From CAINVV01 sp963663675 (GTDB lineage Bacteria; Bacteroidota; Bacteroidia; Bacteroidales; Prolixibacteraceae): a stretch of 64,000 nucleotides of DNA. The translations under genes were made by a program, and so were the position numbers. This document shows positions 1 to 9,072 of the stretch, one piece after another (the first letter of the stretch is position 1; each line of letters starts with the position of its first letter). The notes below the pieces were generated by a model. That model worked only from the letters and a program-made list of their open reading frames with translations, was not told where the DNA came from and searched no databases. Where the stretch lies: assembly GCA_963663675.1 (NCBI GenBank), contig OY760498.1, positions 1,240,001-1,304,000 on the forward strand, read 5' to 3'.

Positions 1-1
1 T

Positions 2-262
2 TATCCTTTTGACTTTAATAAAATTATAAAGGGTGAAATATCTGAATGGAATACCAGAATCAAAAATGATTTTGAAGAATCAGTCTTTAAAAAATTTCCT
101 GCTATTGCCAAAATCAAAAACAAGTTATCCGAGATGGGAGCAGCATATGCCTCTATGTCAGGTAGTGGATCCTCGGTTTATGGCCTCTTCGAAAAGGAAC
201 CGATTGTCAAATCAGAAGTTTTTCCTCCCGACTACTTTGTCTGGCAAGAAGTATTATCATAA
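2..262 (+). CDS. ispE: 4-diphosphocytidyl-2-C-methyl-D-erythritol kinase, C-terminal part (partial)
   Basis: This is the 3' end of a gene that starts before the window; it is open from base 2 to the TAA at 260-262 (86 codons). The translation carries a glycine/serine-rich segment, GAAYASMSGSGSSVYGLF, which is the conserved C-terminal motif of GHMP kinases and matches IspE best. IspE phosphorylates CDP-methylerythritol in the cytosolic MEP isoprenoid pathway. The protein ends about 25 residues after this motif, as expected for the family. A terminator hairpin begins in the stop codon region. Other GHMP kinases share the motif, so the exact family member is inferred from the AxYASMSGSGSSVxGLF form. 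Confidence 0.8.
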   Translation, partial: YPFDFNKIIKGEISEWNTRIKNDFEESVFKKFPAIAKIKNKLSEMGAAYASMSGSGSSVYGLFEKEPIVKSEVFPPDYFVWQEVLS

Positions 263-300
263 AACAAAAAGGATGCCTCAAAGCATCCTTTTTGTTTTAT
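261..300. terminator. bidirectional intrinsic terminator
   Basis: A 16-bp perfect stem (261-276 with 283-298) encloses a 6-base loop. It is A-rich on the left and T-rich on the right, so it can end both the rightward ispE transcript and the leftward ppiD transcript that meet here. Confidence 0.85.
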
Positions 301-319
301 GATACAGACAGATCAGTTA

Positions 320-2425
320 TCAATAAAATTTAGCCCTTTTGTCTACAACTGCTGCATTTTCTTTTAATGCTTCAAATGCCTGAACAGAAACTCTATATGA
401 CAGAGCCATCTTGTTTTGATATTTTTCTGCTTCAATATCAGCTGTTGCACCTTTATTGACAGCAGTAGCCTTAACAACATATACTCCATTTGTTCCGGCT
501 ACAGGTTTTGAAACTGCACCTGGTTCCAATACAGAAGCAACACCTGCTATAACAGGTTCAATGCCAAGTCCCGGAATCTGGTAGGAGTCAAAGTTGATAT
601 CCTGGGCCTGCCCAACAGTTGTACCCAGAGAAGAAGCAAGTGCATTAAGATCCGTTTTGCCTGACATTTTCTCCTTCAGTTGTTCGGCTTTTTTATCTTT
701 TCTTAAGGTCAGTTCGATGGTTGGCCTGACCGTACTGAAACTCGAATACCCTTTGTCTTGAATACCAGTCAATACGGCAACCACGAATTGATTACCGAGT
801 TCAAAAATTGGAGTGTTTTCAGAACTTATAACCGGTTTACCAACTTCTGCCTTGAAGGCGGCACGCACAAGTAATCTTGAGTTCTCCAATCCTGCAACAT
901 CCTTGTCAGCTTCCAGCAGACTGGCCATACGTTTGTCCAGACCCTGGGAAGTAACTGTAGCACGGAATTTTTTCAAGTCGCCATTTTCAGCTGCAAATTT
1001 GGATGCAGATGCGTAGGTTTGCTGATAAGTCTGGCTGCTTGGCTCAATATTGCGCACAATTGTTGCCAGCTGAACATTCTGAACGGTATTGCCACGCTTG
1101 GTCACCTGTATCAGATGTATACCGAATTGAGAATTAACTATTTGGTAGTCATTTATTTTTCCGAAAAATGCTGCATCTTCAAAAGGTTTAACCATCTGAC
1201 CACGTTTAAACCAACCCAGCTCACCGCCTTTAACAGCGGAACCTTCATCGTTTGAATATTTACGGGCCAATTCCGCAAAATTGCCACCCAGTGTAAGCAC
1301 TCTTTTCAAACTGTCAACTTTACTTTGCGCTTTGGCAACATCTGCTTGTGTAGCTACGCGAATAAGGATGTGACGGGCATCGACCGAATCCGGTAAATCT
1401 TCAAATTTCTGGATCTTGCACAATTTCCAGCTTTGTCCTTCTTTGTAAGGTCCGTAAATATCACCAGGTTTGCCACTGAAGGCAAAATCAGCAATTGTTG
1501 GTGCCAGTTCTGATTTTTTATAGAAGGCAGGATCGAACTGTTTGTCAGAGTTAACGTTGACATAAGCAGCAGGATCTTCAACCGCAGCAAATTCTGTTTT
1601 AATATCAGTAATCCACTTGACTACCTTGTCTTCGTCACTTTTCGAGGCTACAACAGGGAAAAGTACATACTCGATTTCGCGGGTAGCTTCCTGTTTGTAT
1701 TTTTCCTTGTGAGCTTCATAATATTTCTGCGATTCTTCCTGCGAGACTTTTACGGTACTGTCAGGAACAGAACTATATTGCTTGCCAACATATTCAATGT
1801 TGACTTTCTTGCTCTTCTCTTCAGCGCTGAATTTTGCCTCGTCAGTAGTAGTATAGATGCCTTTGGAAAGAAGATTACTGTATTTTGTGAAGGAGCGCTC
1901 TTCCAGAATCTGGTTTTCAATAAAAAGCCAGTAGCTCCGCTCAGGCCCTGTTGCATTAGATTGCTGATATTTCAGGAACTGAATCAAAGCCTGACGGTTA
2001 ACTGTACCTGTTTTTGGATCACGGAAAAGATTCTGAATTATCGGATGCGGATTATCTCCCTGTACGAGGTCGAATAACTCATTAGAGGTTACATCTATGC
2101 CAAGCTTTGCATAAATATTTTTCATGGTATAGTTCCTGACAAGTCCCATCCAGGTCTGTTCCCTGATTTGTTCCGTCGTTTTTTGATCAATAGAAGAGGA
2201 ACCTGAGTTCATCTTATATATGTTCATAAGGTCATCTACCTTCTGTTGAAATTCCTTAAAATCGACACTTTTACCGGCAATCTCAGCAATTACCTGTTCA
2301 TTGCCACGCATTATTGAACTGCCTGATTTTACAGCATCTCCCAAGACAAATGCTGCCAGGGCAACTCCAATAAAGATGGTAATTCCAATACCTGCACGGT
2401 TTCTTATTTTCTCTAATGTTGCCAT
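320..2425 (-). CDS. ppiD: SurA_N/PpiD-type periplasmic peptidylprolyl isomerase
   Basis: A 701-residue membrane-anchored folding factor. One N-terminal transmembrane segment (about residues 13-30, GITIFIGVALAAFVLGDAV) anchors it in the inner membrane. A SurA_N-like chaperone region follows (about 35-230), then a parvulin/PpiC rotamase domain (about 345-445) with the typical DARHILIRV and GGELGWFKRGQMVKPFEDAAF segments. A long C-terminal region resembles a second, degenerate parvulin/chaperone section. Family members help fold outer-membrane and secreted proteins in the periplasm. It lies downstream of lptC in the same direction, consistent with an envelope-biogenesis role. The length (about 700 aa) is normal for Bacteroidota PpiD-like proteins. 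The gene symbol is by family resemblance. Confidence 0.85.
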   Translation of the reverse strand: MATLEKIRNRAGIGITIFIGVALAAFVLGDAVKSGSSIMRGNEQVIAEIAGKSVDFKEFQQKVDDLMNIYKMNSGSSSIDQKTTEQIREQTWMGLVRNYTMKNIYAKLGIDVTSNELFDLVQGDNPHPIIQNLFRDPKTGTVNRQALIQFLKYQQSNATGPERSYWLFIENQILEERSFTKYSNLLSKGIYTTTDEAKFSAEEKSKKVNIEYVGKQYSSVPDSTVKVSQEESQKYYEAHKEKYKQEATREIEYVLFPVVASKSDEDKVVKWITDIKTEFAAVEDPAAYVNVNSDKQFDPAFYKKSELAPTIADFAFSGKPGDIYGPYKEGQSWKLCKIQKFEDLPDSVDARHILIRVATQADVAKAQSKVDSLKRVLTLGGNFAELARKYSNDEGSAVKGGELGWFKRGQMVKPFEDAAFFGKINDYQIVNSQFGIHLIQVTKRGNTVQNVQLATIVRNIEPSSQTYQQTYASASKFAAENGDLKKFRATVTSQGLDKRMASLLEADKDVAGLENSRLLVRAAFKAEVGKPVISSENTPIFELGNQFVVAVLTGIQDKGYSSFSTVRPTIELTLRKDKKAEQLKEKMSGKTDLNALASSLGTTVGQAQDINFDSYQIPGLGIEPVIAGVASVLEPGAVSKPVAGTNGVYVVKATAVNKGATADIEAEKYQNKMALSYRVSVQAFEALKENAAVVDKRAKFY

Positions 2426-2699
2426 CCGTTTTCTGGTTATTTATTAACTGAACTGTTATATTCTTTCGCTAGTTTTTTGAGCGTACGAATATAGTAATTT
2501 TAGGTTTTTAAAACTGCTCAAATAGCTCAATTTTACAAATTACTGATTTTTTTCATCTCAAAGAGGTCAATTTTGATTTTTGTACTCCTCAAAATCTTGA
2601 ATTTGTAATTACTAATTGTCAATACTGCGTTGCTTTTTGGGGAACCTGGGTGATGAAATAGACGGTAACAGGCAAGAGTCAAATAGAAATGGTGCCGGT

Positions 2700-3308
2700 T
2701 TATTCTCCTTCGACGTAAATATGACCCTGGGTTTTCATAAAAGACCACTTCGTCATTTGTGAGTCTGATTTAAAACCCCCGGTACCCGTAATGTACTGAT
2801 CCCCTTTTTTGATACTTACAAACTGATCAGAGAAGATGAGATCTTCCGTTTCGTGATATTTCAATTCTTCAGACCGAAGTGTGTCTCCTTCACTATTGAC
2901 AAGTACCACATTCCCGTTGGCTTCCCACTTCTTTTCATTGTCAAAGTATTTTCCGTGATTGCCTGATAGTTGTGAAATGATCTTCCTGTGCAGATCATAT
3001 TTTTGAAGAAGAAAGCCGTCCGGAAAGTCTTTGTATTTTTCTTTGGGATCGTCATAAATAAGTAACCTGGGTGTTTGCAAATGATATTTGACAACTCCTG
3101 AATCTGTAACAAAAGTCTCAAAATTAATCGCTTCCATTGCGGGCAATTTCGTATTTTTCAGCAACTCCGTGGGAATATCAGCAGATACTTTTGTCTGGCA
3201 TGAAAAGAATAATAATACCACCGGAAGAATAAGTGCAAACGTTGCGAGATTTACCAGGGTCAATCTATCCTGTATACAATTCCCTGAAAATAAGCATTTT
3301 TCTTTCAT
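2700..3308 (-). CDS. lptC: LptC-like LPS transport lipoprotein
   Basis: A 202-residue protein with a hydrophobic N-terminal segment (about residues 21-37) ending in a lipobox-like LLFFSC, so it is probably a membrane-anchored lipoprotein. The remainder is beta-rich with the repeated pattern of the LptC/OstA-like fold (GNHGKYFDNEKKWEANGNVV, then a second unit with TLRSEELKYHETEDLIFSD). LptC links the inner-membrane LptBFG ABC transporter to the LptA bridge and receives LPS. It lies between an outer-membrane barrel gene and ppiD, all leftward. Between it and ppiD are about 270 bases with no convincing gene, where related genomes often carry a CBS-domain transporter. Confidence 0.85.
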   Translation of the reverse strand: MKEKCLFSGNCIQDRLTLVNLATFALILPVVLLFFSCQTKVSADIPTELLKNTKLPAMEAINFETFVTDSGVVKYHLQTPRLLIYDDPKEKYKDFPDGFLLQKYDLHRKIISQLSGNHGKYFDNEKKWEANGNVVLVNSEGDTLRSEELKYHETEDLIFSDQFVSIKKGDQYITGTGGFKSDSQMTKWSFMKTQGHIYVEGE

Positions 3309-3384
3309 TCAGTCTTTGCCAATGTTCATTATCAAAAAATCATACCTGGTATCCAAAGATTTTATATCATCCGGATTCTAAGCT

Positions 3385-4686
3385 TTATTCGAATTTAGTC
3401 TTATAGAACCATCTGTCATGCAGAAAGAAGTGCAAAGTCATTTTGGCATAGGATTCCTTGATCAGATCATTTTCTACAGTTCCCAAACGGCCTATTTCAC
3501 ATGACACATTGAGCATGGAACGATATGTGTGGCTTAAAGGTAATCCTAGTCCAAAGGTTATACCATATGTTTTGAGCTGTATTCCATTAAGAGTCAGATA
3601 GGAATTTTCATAGAAAGTGCCAAAGCGATATTCCGTTCTATCCCAGTAACTTCTGATGGAATACATGTTTGGTACATATTCTATCCCTGTAGAATACCTG
3701 CTGCTGTTGGACAGATAAGATACCTGCTCTCCCATAAATAGAGCCTCTTTCCATTTCTCAAAATATGCATCTGCTCCAAATGTGATTTTATTTTTGATCT
3801 TGTAGGAAAAACCGGTACCAAAAGACATTGGTAGCTCCAGTCCTTTGTCGCTGGATTCAACATGCCTAATAGTATCAACGACAGCAGGTGTGGAGGATGA
3901 GGATGAAGTCCTGTACAGCGCCCTTTCTTCATGAATGGTATAGGTGGATTTTACATTAACTTTAGGTTCGAAAGTAGCTCCAATGGTAAAACTGTTGCCA
4001 TTTTTCGAATCAATCTGGTACTGAAGTCCACTCGTCAAACCAAATCCATGGGCGTTCAGGCTGCTGTTTTTCAAGTAATCATAAGCTTCCGTATCATATG
4101 GGAAATAAATATAGGTGTTATCGGTAATTTTCCCGAACATGAACCAGGTATTTATCCCCAGTGACAAATGCTTGCCCAGCCTAAAAGCGTTACCAACATA
4201 AAATTTTGTTAGCGTGCCTGTTCCTGAAAAACCCGAGCTTGACATTAACAAGAGGTCTCCATCGGTTACGTTTATATTGTATCCCTTTGATGCATAGGGT
4301 AATAGTCCAAATGAACCGGCCCACCAGCGAGTGATTGGAAGTTCAAAGGTCAGGTGATTAAAATTTACATTTGTTCTTTTATTTTCAGTGGTACTGGTCT
4401 TTGAAGTGGTGAATTTTGCATCAAGTCCAAACTGCATCAGGAATGTCAGTGAGTCAATGGATGTATAAGACGCAGGATTGGATGGATTTATCTGAAAACT
4501 ATTGCGCATACCAATGCCAATCCCTCCCATACCATCGCCACGGCCAAAGTTGGAGTGGTTCAACGTGCCGAATCCAAACCTGGAATAGGGCGAACTAGTG
4601 CTGCTGCTGTTTTGCCCGTACACACAAAGAGGAATGATCAGGACAAAAATGATCGGGAAAAATTTCAGTTTATAGCTTTTCAACAT
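3385..4686 (-). CDS. outer-membrane beta-barrel protein (unknown function)
   Basis: About 433 residues with a cleavable signal peptide (FFPIIFVLIIPLCVYGQ) followed by a Ser/Thr-rich stretch and then alternating amphipathic beta-strands rich in Tyr, Phe and Gly, ending in Phe-Glu. Motifs such as SPYSRFGFGTL and INPSNPASY are typical of conserved Bacteroidota barrel proteins found next to coaX. Transport or envelope roles have not been shown. The ATG at 4686 is preferred over the in-frame TTG at 4695. Either start lies inside the end of coaX, so the two genes overlap and are probably translationally coupled. Confidence 0.75.
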   Translation of the reverse strand: MLKSYKLKFFPIIFVLIIPLCVYGQNSSSTSSPYSRFGFGTLNHSNFGRGDGMGGIGIGMRNSFQINPSNPASYTSIDSLTFLMQFGLDAKFTTSKTSTTENKRTNVNFNHLTFELPITRWWAGSFGLLPYASKGYNINVTDGDLLLMSSSGFSGTGTLTKFYVGNAFRLGKHLSLGINTWFMFGKITDNTYIYFPYDTEAYDYLKNSSLNAHGFGLTSGLQYQIDSKNGNSFTIGATFEPKVNVKSTYTIHEERALYRTSSSSSTPAVVDTIRHVESSDKGLELPMSFGTGFSYKIKNKITFGADAYFEKWKEALFMGEQVSYLSNSSRYSTGIEYVPNMYSIRSYWDRTEYRFGTFYENSYLTLNGIQLKTYGITFGLGLPLSHTYRSMLNVSCEIGRLGTVENDLIKESYAKMTLHFFLHDRWFYKTKFE

Positions 4687-5404
4687 TATATTCAAGAATT
4701 CTGTTTAAACCAATGAGGGTGATCTCAGATTTTACAAAGATGTGATTTTTTAATCTTCTTTCAAAGAATGGGGCATCTCCGCCGGTAAGAACGATATGTA
4801 TTGAAGGGTAATCATGTCTAAGCAGATCGATCATACCATCCATTTCCATGATAATCCCGTTAATGACCCCTGCACGTATTGCCTCAACAGTTGTCCTGCC
4901 GATAACAGGCCAGTGCTCTGACTCCTCAACCAGTGGTAGCTTCAGGGTGAACTCATGGAGAGCGCGAAACCTGCTTCTCAGTCCGGGAGATATATTTCCT
5001 CCCTGAAAAGTGCCGTTCTTTTCAATCAGGTCGAATGTGATGGCAGTACCAGCATCAATTACCAAAAGATCCTGTTTGGGAAATAAGGTATTCGCCCCGG
5101 TGGCAGCTGCCAGCCTGTCCAGTCCGAGTGTTTCAGGGGTCTGGTAATTATTTCGCAGTGGTAGGGGAGTTTGGTTGTTTAATTCAATGAAGTATGTAAA
5201 TTTCTTCTGTAGAAAGGTTTTAACTGCCGGTTCAACAAAAGAAACTGATGAAAGGATTGCCCTGTCCAGGCCGTAATACTTGTTTACTATCTCTTCCAGA
5301 CCAGTGGTGGTAAGATCGTCAGGCATGAATGTTTGCATGATCTCCTGTCCGGAGAAGATAGCAACCTTTGTCCGGCTGTTTCCTTTATCAATTACTAAAT
5401 TCAA
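4670..5404 (-). CDS. coaX: type III pantothenate kinase
   Basis: A 244-residue cytosolic enzyme for the first step of CoA synthesis (pantothenate to 4'-phosphopantothenate). The N-terminal ASKHA nucleotide-binding motif IDKGNSRTK (catalytic Asp at residue 6), the central LLVIDAGTAITFDLI segment, GGNISPGLRSRF and the C-terminal VLTGGDA are all present. The length is normal. The gene begins 2 bases after nadC ends, and its 3' end overlaps the next gene, so it is part of the nadB-nadC-coaX-OMP operon. Monovalent-cation dependence and resistance to CoA feedback are known for the family and not visible here. Confidence 0.93.
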   Translation of the reverse strand: MNLVIDKGNSRTKVAIFSGQEIMQTFMPDDLTTTGLEEIVNKYYGLDRAILSSVSFVEPAVKTFLQKKFTYFIELNNQTPLPLRNNYQTPETLGLDRLAAATGANTLFPKQDLLVIDAGTAITFDLIEKNGTFQGGNISPGLRSRFRALHEFTLKLPLVEESEHWPVIGRTTVEAIRAGVINGIIMEMDGMIDLLRHDYPSIHIVLTGGDAPFFERRLKNHIFVKSEITLIGLNRILEYNVEKL

Positions 5405-5406
5405 AA

Positions 5407-6252
5407 TTATTTTAGTTTAATGTTCATGCTTATATCCAGCGCAGTCACCGAATGAGTAAGGGCCCCTATCGAGATATAATCGACTCCGGTTGCAGCAACC
5501 TCCCTGACTCTCTGAAGATTCATATTTCCGGAAGCTTCAATTTTTGCCTTGTGGTTTATCAAATCAACGCACAATTTCATCGTTTCGTTTGACATATTAT
5601 CCAGCATAATGATATCCGCTTTCATCTCAAGTGCCTCTTTAACTTCATCAACAGTCGTGGTTTCAACTTCTATTTTAATATTGGCAGGTACCCGGAGCCT
5701 GATCTGTTCGACTGCATTTTTTATTCCCCCGGCAACTTTTATATGATTATCCTTGATCAGAACCATATCATACAGCCCGATCCTGTGATTCTCGCCACCA
5801 CCCGCTTTGACGGCATATTTATCAAGAATCCTTAACCCCGGCACAGTTTTCCTGGTATCGAGAATTTTGGTGCCAAACTCTCTGACCTGATCAACAAAAA
5901 GGCCTGTCATGGTAGCTATTCCACTCATTCTTTGCAGAAAATTAAGTGCAAGTCGCTCACCCGTAAGCAGTGCCCGAAATGGCCCGCTCATCTCCACAAG
6001 CAATTCACCTTTTTTAAGTTTGTCCCCATCCTGAACTAGTGGGTTCCAGGTAATCTGTGGTGACAAAATTCTGAATACTGCTTCGGCAACTTCCATTCCT
6101 GCAATTATTCCGTCGGCTTTTGCAATCATTGTTGCCGTGCTGAACATTTCATCCGGGATTAGCGCATTCGTTGTTATATCACCAGTTCCGATATCCTCTT
6201 TTAATGCTTCTTCTATCAGTGAATTAATTTTGTCAGTTTCTGATTTATTCAT
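5407..6252 (-). CDS. nadC: nicotinate-nucleotide pyrophosphorylase (carboxylating)
   Basis: A 281-residue quinolinate phosphoribosyltransferase that makes nicotinate mononucleotide from quinolinate and PRPP. It shows the family's features: EDIGTGDITT near the N-terminus, ERLALNFLQRMSGIAT, DTRKTVPGLRILDKYAV, the GGGENHRIGLYDMVLIKDNH substrate-binding stretch, EVETTTVDEVKEAL, and the C-terminal ISIGALTHSV phosphate-binding end. It directly abuts nadB (stop and start adjacent), consistent with co-expression of two de novo NAD synthesis steps. nadA (quinolinate synthase) is not in this window. Confidence 0.95.
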   Translation of the reverse strand: MNKSETDKINSLIEEALKEDIGTGDITTNALIPDEMFSTATMIAKADGIIAGMEVAEAVFRILSPQITWNPLVQDGDKLKKGELLVEMSGPFRALLTGERLALNFLQRMSGIATMTGLFVDQVREFGTKILDTRKTVPGLRILDKYAVKAGGGENHRIGLYDMVLIKDNHIKVAGGIKNAVEQIRLRVPANIKIEVETTTVDEVKEALEMKADIIMLDNMSNETMKLCVDLINHKAKIEASGNMNLQRVREVAATGVDYISIGALTHSVTALDISMNIKLK

Positions 6253-7830
6253 TTATTGTTTGTTTCGGACTTTCTCTGTACTGATTGTCTTTCCTTTTTC
6301 CTGGATGATGTGATGAATCATTTCTGTTGATTCTTCCTGATAGTCAGACCTTACATGTCCACCACGGCTCTCTTTTCGCTCTAAGGCAGAGATACTGATC
6401 AGGCTGCATACAGTAGCAAGGTCATTAATTTTTTTATAGTTATAATCAATTTGATTTTCAGGATATTGAGTTTTAATCTCATTAATCCGGTTCAATGCTT
6501 TAGTCAGGTCAGGGCGGTTTCTGACAATGCCAACCTTATCACTCATTAATTGGGATAGCTCGTTTTTTATCTCCAGATAAACGTTGTCTGTATCCTTGTT
6601 GAGCCGGATTTCCTCGCATTCAAAGGGATTCATTTCAGGAACCTGCAAATCCTTTGCCTTCTCAACCAATCTTTTGCCAAACACAAGACACTCCAGCAAT
6701 GAATTGCTAGCCAATCTGTTGGCACCCATGACACCGGTTGAGGCAACTTCTCCGCAGGCAAAAAGACCTTTTACATTGGTTTGACCCCATAAATTGGTGC
6801 GGATACCACCTACCGTGTAGTGCGCTGCAGGCGAGATGGGTATCAGGTCTTTCGTCAGGTCAATACCAAACCCTTTTAGTTTGGCATCTATCGAGTGAAA
6901 TCGTTCTTTCAGGAAATCAGCATCCAGATGTTTCAGGCTGAGGAAGACAGTCGATTCAGTCTCCTGCATCCGTTTAAAGATGGCAGAGGCGACTACATCA
7001 CGGGGAGCTAACTCGGCCATCGGATGCGATTCAAGCATAAAACGCCTGCCATATTTATCAAGCAGATGTGCTCCTTCACCCCTTACAGCCTCACTAATCA
7101 GATAAGCATCCTCTCCGTCTAAGGAGAGTGCTGTCGGATGGAACTGGATAAATTCCATATCTGCCATCCGGACTCCGGCCTGCCAGGCAAGTGCAATTCC
7201 ATCGCCGGTTGCCGTGTACGGATTGGTTGATCTTGAATAAATACGCGACAACCCGCCTGTTGCCAGGATGGTGGCTTTGGACCTGAAAATTGCATTTTCA
7301 CCTGTATTGTAATCCAATGTCTGGATGCCAGAACAAATTCCGTTATCAGTGAATATTTTGACTGCAGTAGTGTATTCGAAAGGAGTAATTTGTGGGATTG
7401 CCAACACTTTTTTCAACATAAAACCCGTCATTACTTTTCCGGTTGCATCTCCGTCGGCATGCAGGATTCTTCGGTGTGAATGACCTCCTTCCAAACCAAG
7501 AATTAACTCTCCATGAATGTCCTTATCGAAATCAACACCCATCGCAATTAACTGTTTTACTTGTTGAAGCCCTTCAATGACAAGTATTTCTGATGAATCA
7601 TAGTCACATAGCCCCCGGCCTGCTATAAGTGTGTCGTCCAGGTGGTACATGGGATCATCGTCAGATCCAATAGCCGCAGCAATTCCTCCCTGTGCATGGT
7701 AAGAATTACTTATGTCAAGATCTGATTTGGAAATGAGGGCAACGGTACCGTGAGAGGATGCATGATATGCCGCCAAAAGCCCGGCCAATCCGCTACCAAC
7801 AACTATAAAATCAAAATTGAAGTGCTTCAT
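6253..7830 (-). CDS. nadB: L-aspartate oxidase
   Basis: A 525-residue flavoenzyme that oxidises L-aspartate to iminoaspartate, the first step of de novo NAD synthesis. It has an N-terminal FAD-binding dinucleotide fold (VVGSGLAGLLAAYHA), HAQGGIAAA, the fumarate-reductase-like active-site region with HADGDATGK and FIQFHPTAL, ISEAVRGEGAHLLDKYGRRF, and the C-terminal helical domain with RGGHVRSDY. The length is normal. It is the first gene of a leftward operon with nadC and coaX. A CAAAAGTA on the plus strand (7971-7978) reads as the -7 box TACTTTTG on the minus strand, with no clear -33 partner. Confidence 0.95.
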   Translation of the reverse strand: MKHFNFDFIVVGSGLAGLLAAYHASSHGTVALISKSDLDISNSYHAQGGIAAAIGSDDDPMYHLDDTLIAGRGLCDYDSSEILVIEGLQQVKQLIAMGVDFDKDIHGELILGLEGGHSHRRILHADGDATGKVMTGFMLKKVLAIPQITPFEYTTAVKIFTDNGICSGIQTLDYNTGENAIFRSKATILATGGLSRIYSRSTNPYTATGDGIALAWQAGVRMADMEFIQFHPTALSLDGEDAYLISEAVRGEGAHLLDKYGRRFMLESHPMAELAPRDVVASAIFKRMQETESTVFLSLKHLDADFLKERFHSIDAKLKGFGIDLTKDLIPISPAAHYTVGGIRTNLWGQTNVKGLFACGEVASTGVMGANRLASNSLLECLVFGKRLVEKAKDLQVPEMNPFECEEIRLNKDTDNVYLEIKNELSQLMSDKVGIVRNRPDLTKALNRINEIKTQYPENQIDYNYKKINDLATVCSLISISALERKESRGGHVRSDYQEESTEMIHHIIQEKGKTISTEKVRNKQ

Positions 7831-8288
7831 GAAACGAACTTAAGTAAAATACCTGATAGAAACGTGAAAATCAAATTTTTGAGTTCCATGAGCAATGATT
7901 TACGTTAACAGGAACAACCAACATTAAAAAATGATAGACATTGATCAATAACTTACAACAAATTGAGCGACAAAAGTAATAATTCATCTGTAATTATCTT
8001 GTTTTTCAGTGGCCAGATGGAATAGCCCTGAGAATTAATTTCTTTATATAGCTGAGTTTGAAATCAAGGCTAATTCATCTGAGACTATATTTTTTTCAAT
8101 TGTACGAAAGAATTTAACAACAGTACAACATTTCTGTTTGCTAAGTCTCTTGTCTGCAAGTTTAAAATCTATTTTTCTAAACGGAAACAAAGGGTTATAC
8201 CCTATATTTGTAAAAATACAGCATCAAAGATATGCAGTATTGGATAGATTAATCAACGTTTAGATTTTGTTAACTAAAATTTGTTGGA
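7831..8288. other. divergent intergenic region, nadB / secreted protein
   Basis: 458 AT-rich bases between two outward-facing genes. I see no protein gene. Candidate -7 boxes are TACTTTTG on the minus strand (7971-7978) for nadB and TATATTTG on the plus strand (8203-8210) for the gene at 8289. Neither has a clear -33 element at the usual 19-21 bp spacing, so both are weak calls. Confidence 0.35.
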
Positions 8289-8942
8289 ATGAGAGTGAAT
8301 ATTTTGAACTTCGCGTGTTTGGCATTGATCCCGGTATGGGTTTACCCGGTCATTGATGCTTCTGCTCAGTCTGTTACCCCAACAGGTAGCCAGTCTCAAA
8401 AGAAAGAACATACAGTCAGGGTTCTGGCAAATGACAATGGTAAAGTCACGAAAAAGGATACTGTTATAGTAATAAGAAAAGGCAATAACATTTCTTATAG
8501 TGCAGGAAATGTGATTTATAAGTCAGATTCCGTCTTCCTTACAGGAGATGTGAAAACAAATGAAAAAATGGTGACCGTTTTCATTATTGACGGGAAAAGA
8601 CATACAGGAAAGGATAGTGTTAAGACAACTTGTATTGTTTCCACGGGAGATGCTCCGGAGAATAAGGCCATACATGATTTGAAATGGTTGGGCGACGGAA
8701 AACGAATGATTATCATGCAAGATGCGAGTGACTGGAACCTTGACCTTGCGACACCCCCTCCGGTTGCCCGGTTAAGTATGGGTAAACTAATGAAAGATTC
8801 CTTTTCCTTCGATCCGACAGATCCTGACATTGTATCTTATAAGAAGAGGAACGTTGGGAAGGATCAGGAAAAGATTACGATCATCAGGAAGAAAAGGACT
8901 AAATCAGCGGAGCTAAGAAATATTGAGGTGAGAGAAGAATAA
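8289..8942 (+). CDS. secreted protein of unknown function
   Basis: I do not recognise this 217-residue protein. It begins with a signal peptide (about residues 1-27, ending near ASAQS) followed by a polar, lysine-rich mature part. There are several KKDTVIVIRKGN-like beta-strand stretches and a basic C-terminal tail (KKRTKSAELRNIEVREE). No enzyme motif or lipobox is visible. It stands alone between nadB (divergent) and a Gfo/Idh/MocA gene (convergent), followed by a strong terminator. Export to the periplasm or beyond is the only role I infer. Confidence 0.7.
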   Translation: MRVNILNFACLALIPVWVYPVIDASAQSVTPTGSQSQKKEHTVRVLANDNGKVTKKDTVIVIRKGNNISYSAGNVIYKSDSVFLTGDVKTNEKMVTVFIIDGKRHTGKDSVKTTCIVSTGDAPENKAIHDLKWLGDGKRMIIMQDASDWNLDLATPPPVARLSMGKLMKDSFSFDPTDPDIVSYKKRNVGKDQEKITIIRKKRTKSAELRNIEVREE

Positions 8943-8998
8943 GTGACGGTTCAATGTGGTGTCACTTTTGATTCGTATAAGGTTTGTCTCCTAAAAAT

Positions 8999-9043
8999 AG
9001 TGCCTGAAGACAGGAATCCATATGAATCCCTGCTTCAGGCACT
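8999..9043. terminator. bidirectional terminator-like hairpin
   Basis: An 11-bp outer stem (8999-9009 with 9033-9043) continues after a single bulged base into CAGG/CCTG, closing on an inner palindromic loop. It sits between convergent genes. The flanking T/A runs are short, so release may rely on the strong stem. Confidence 0.7.
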
Positions 9044-9072
9044 TTAAATTATAGAAGTGCTTTGTACCTTCC

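Noticed and set aside
2533..2748. 71-codon minus-strand open frame overlapping the end of lptC
   Set aside because: It overlaps the well-supported lptC gene, has an unlikely composition, and has no recognised motif.
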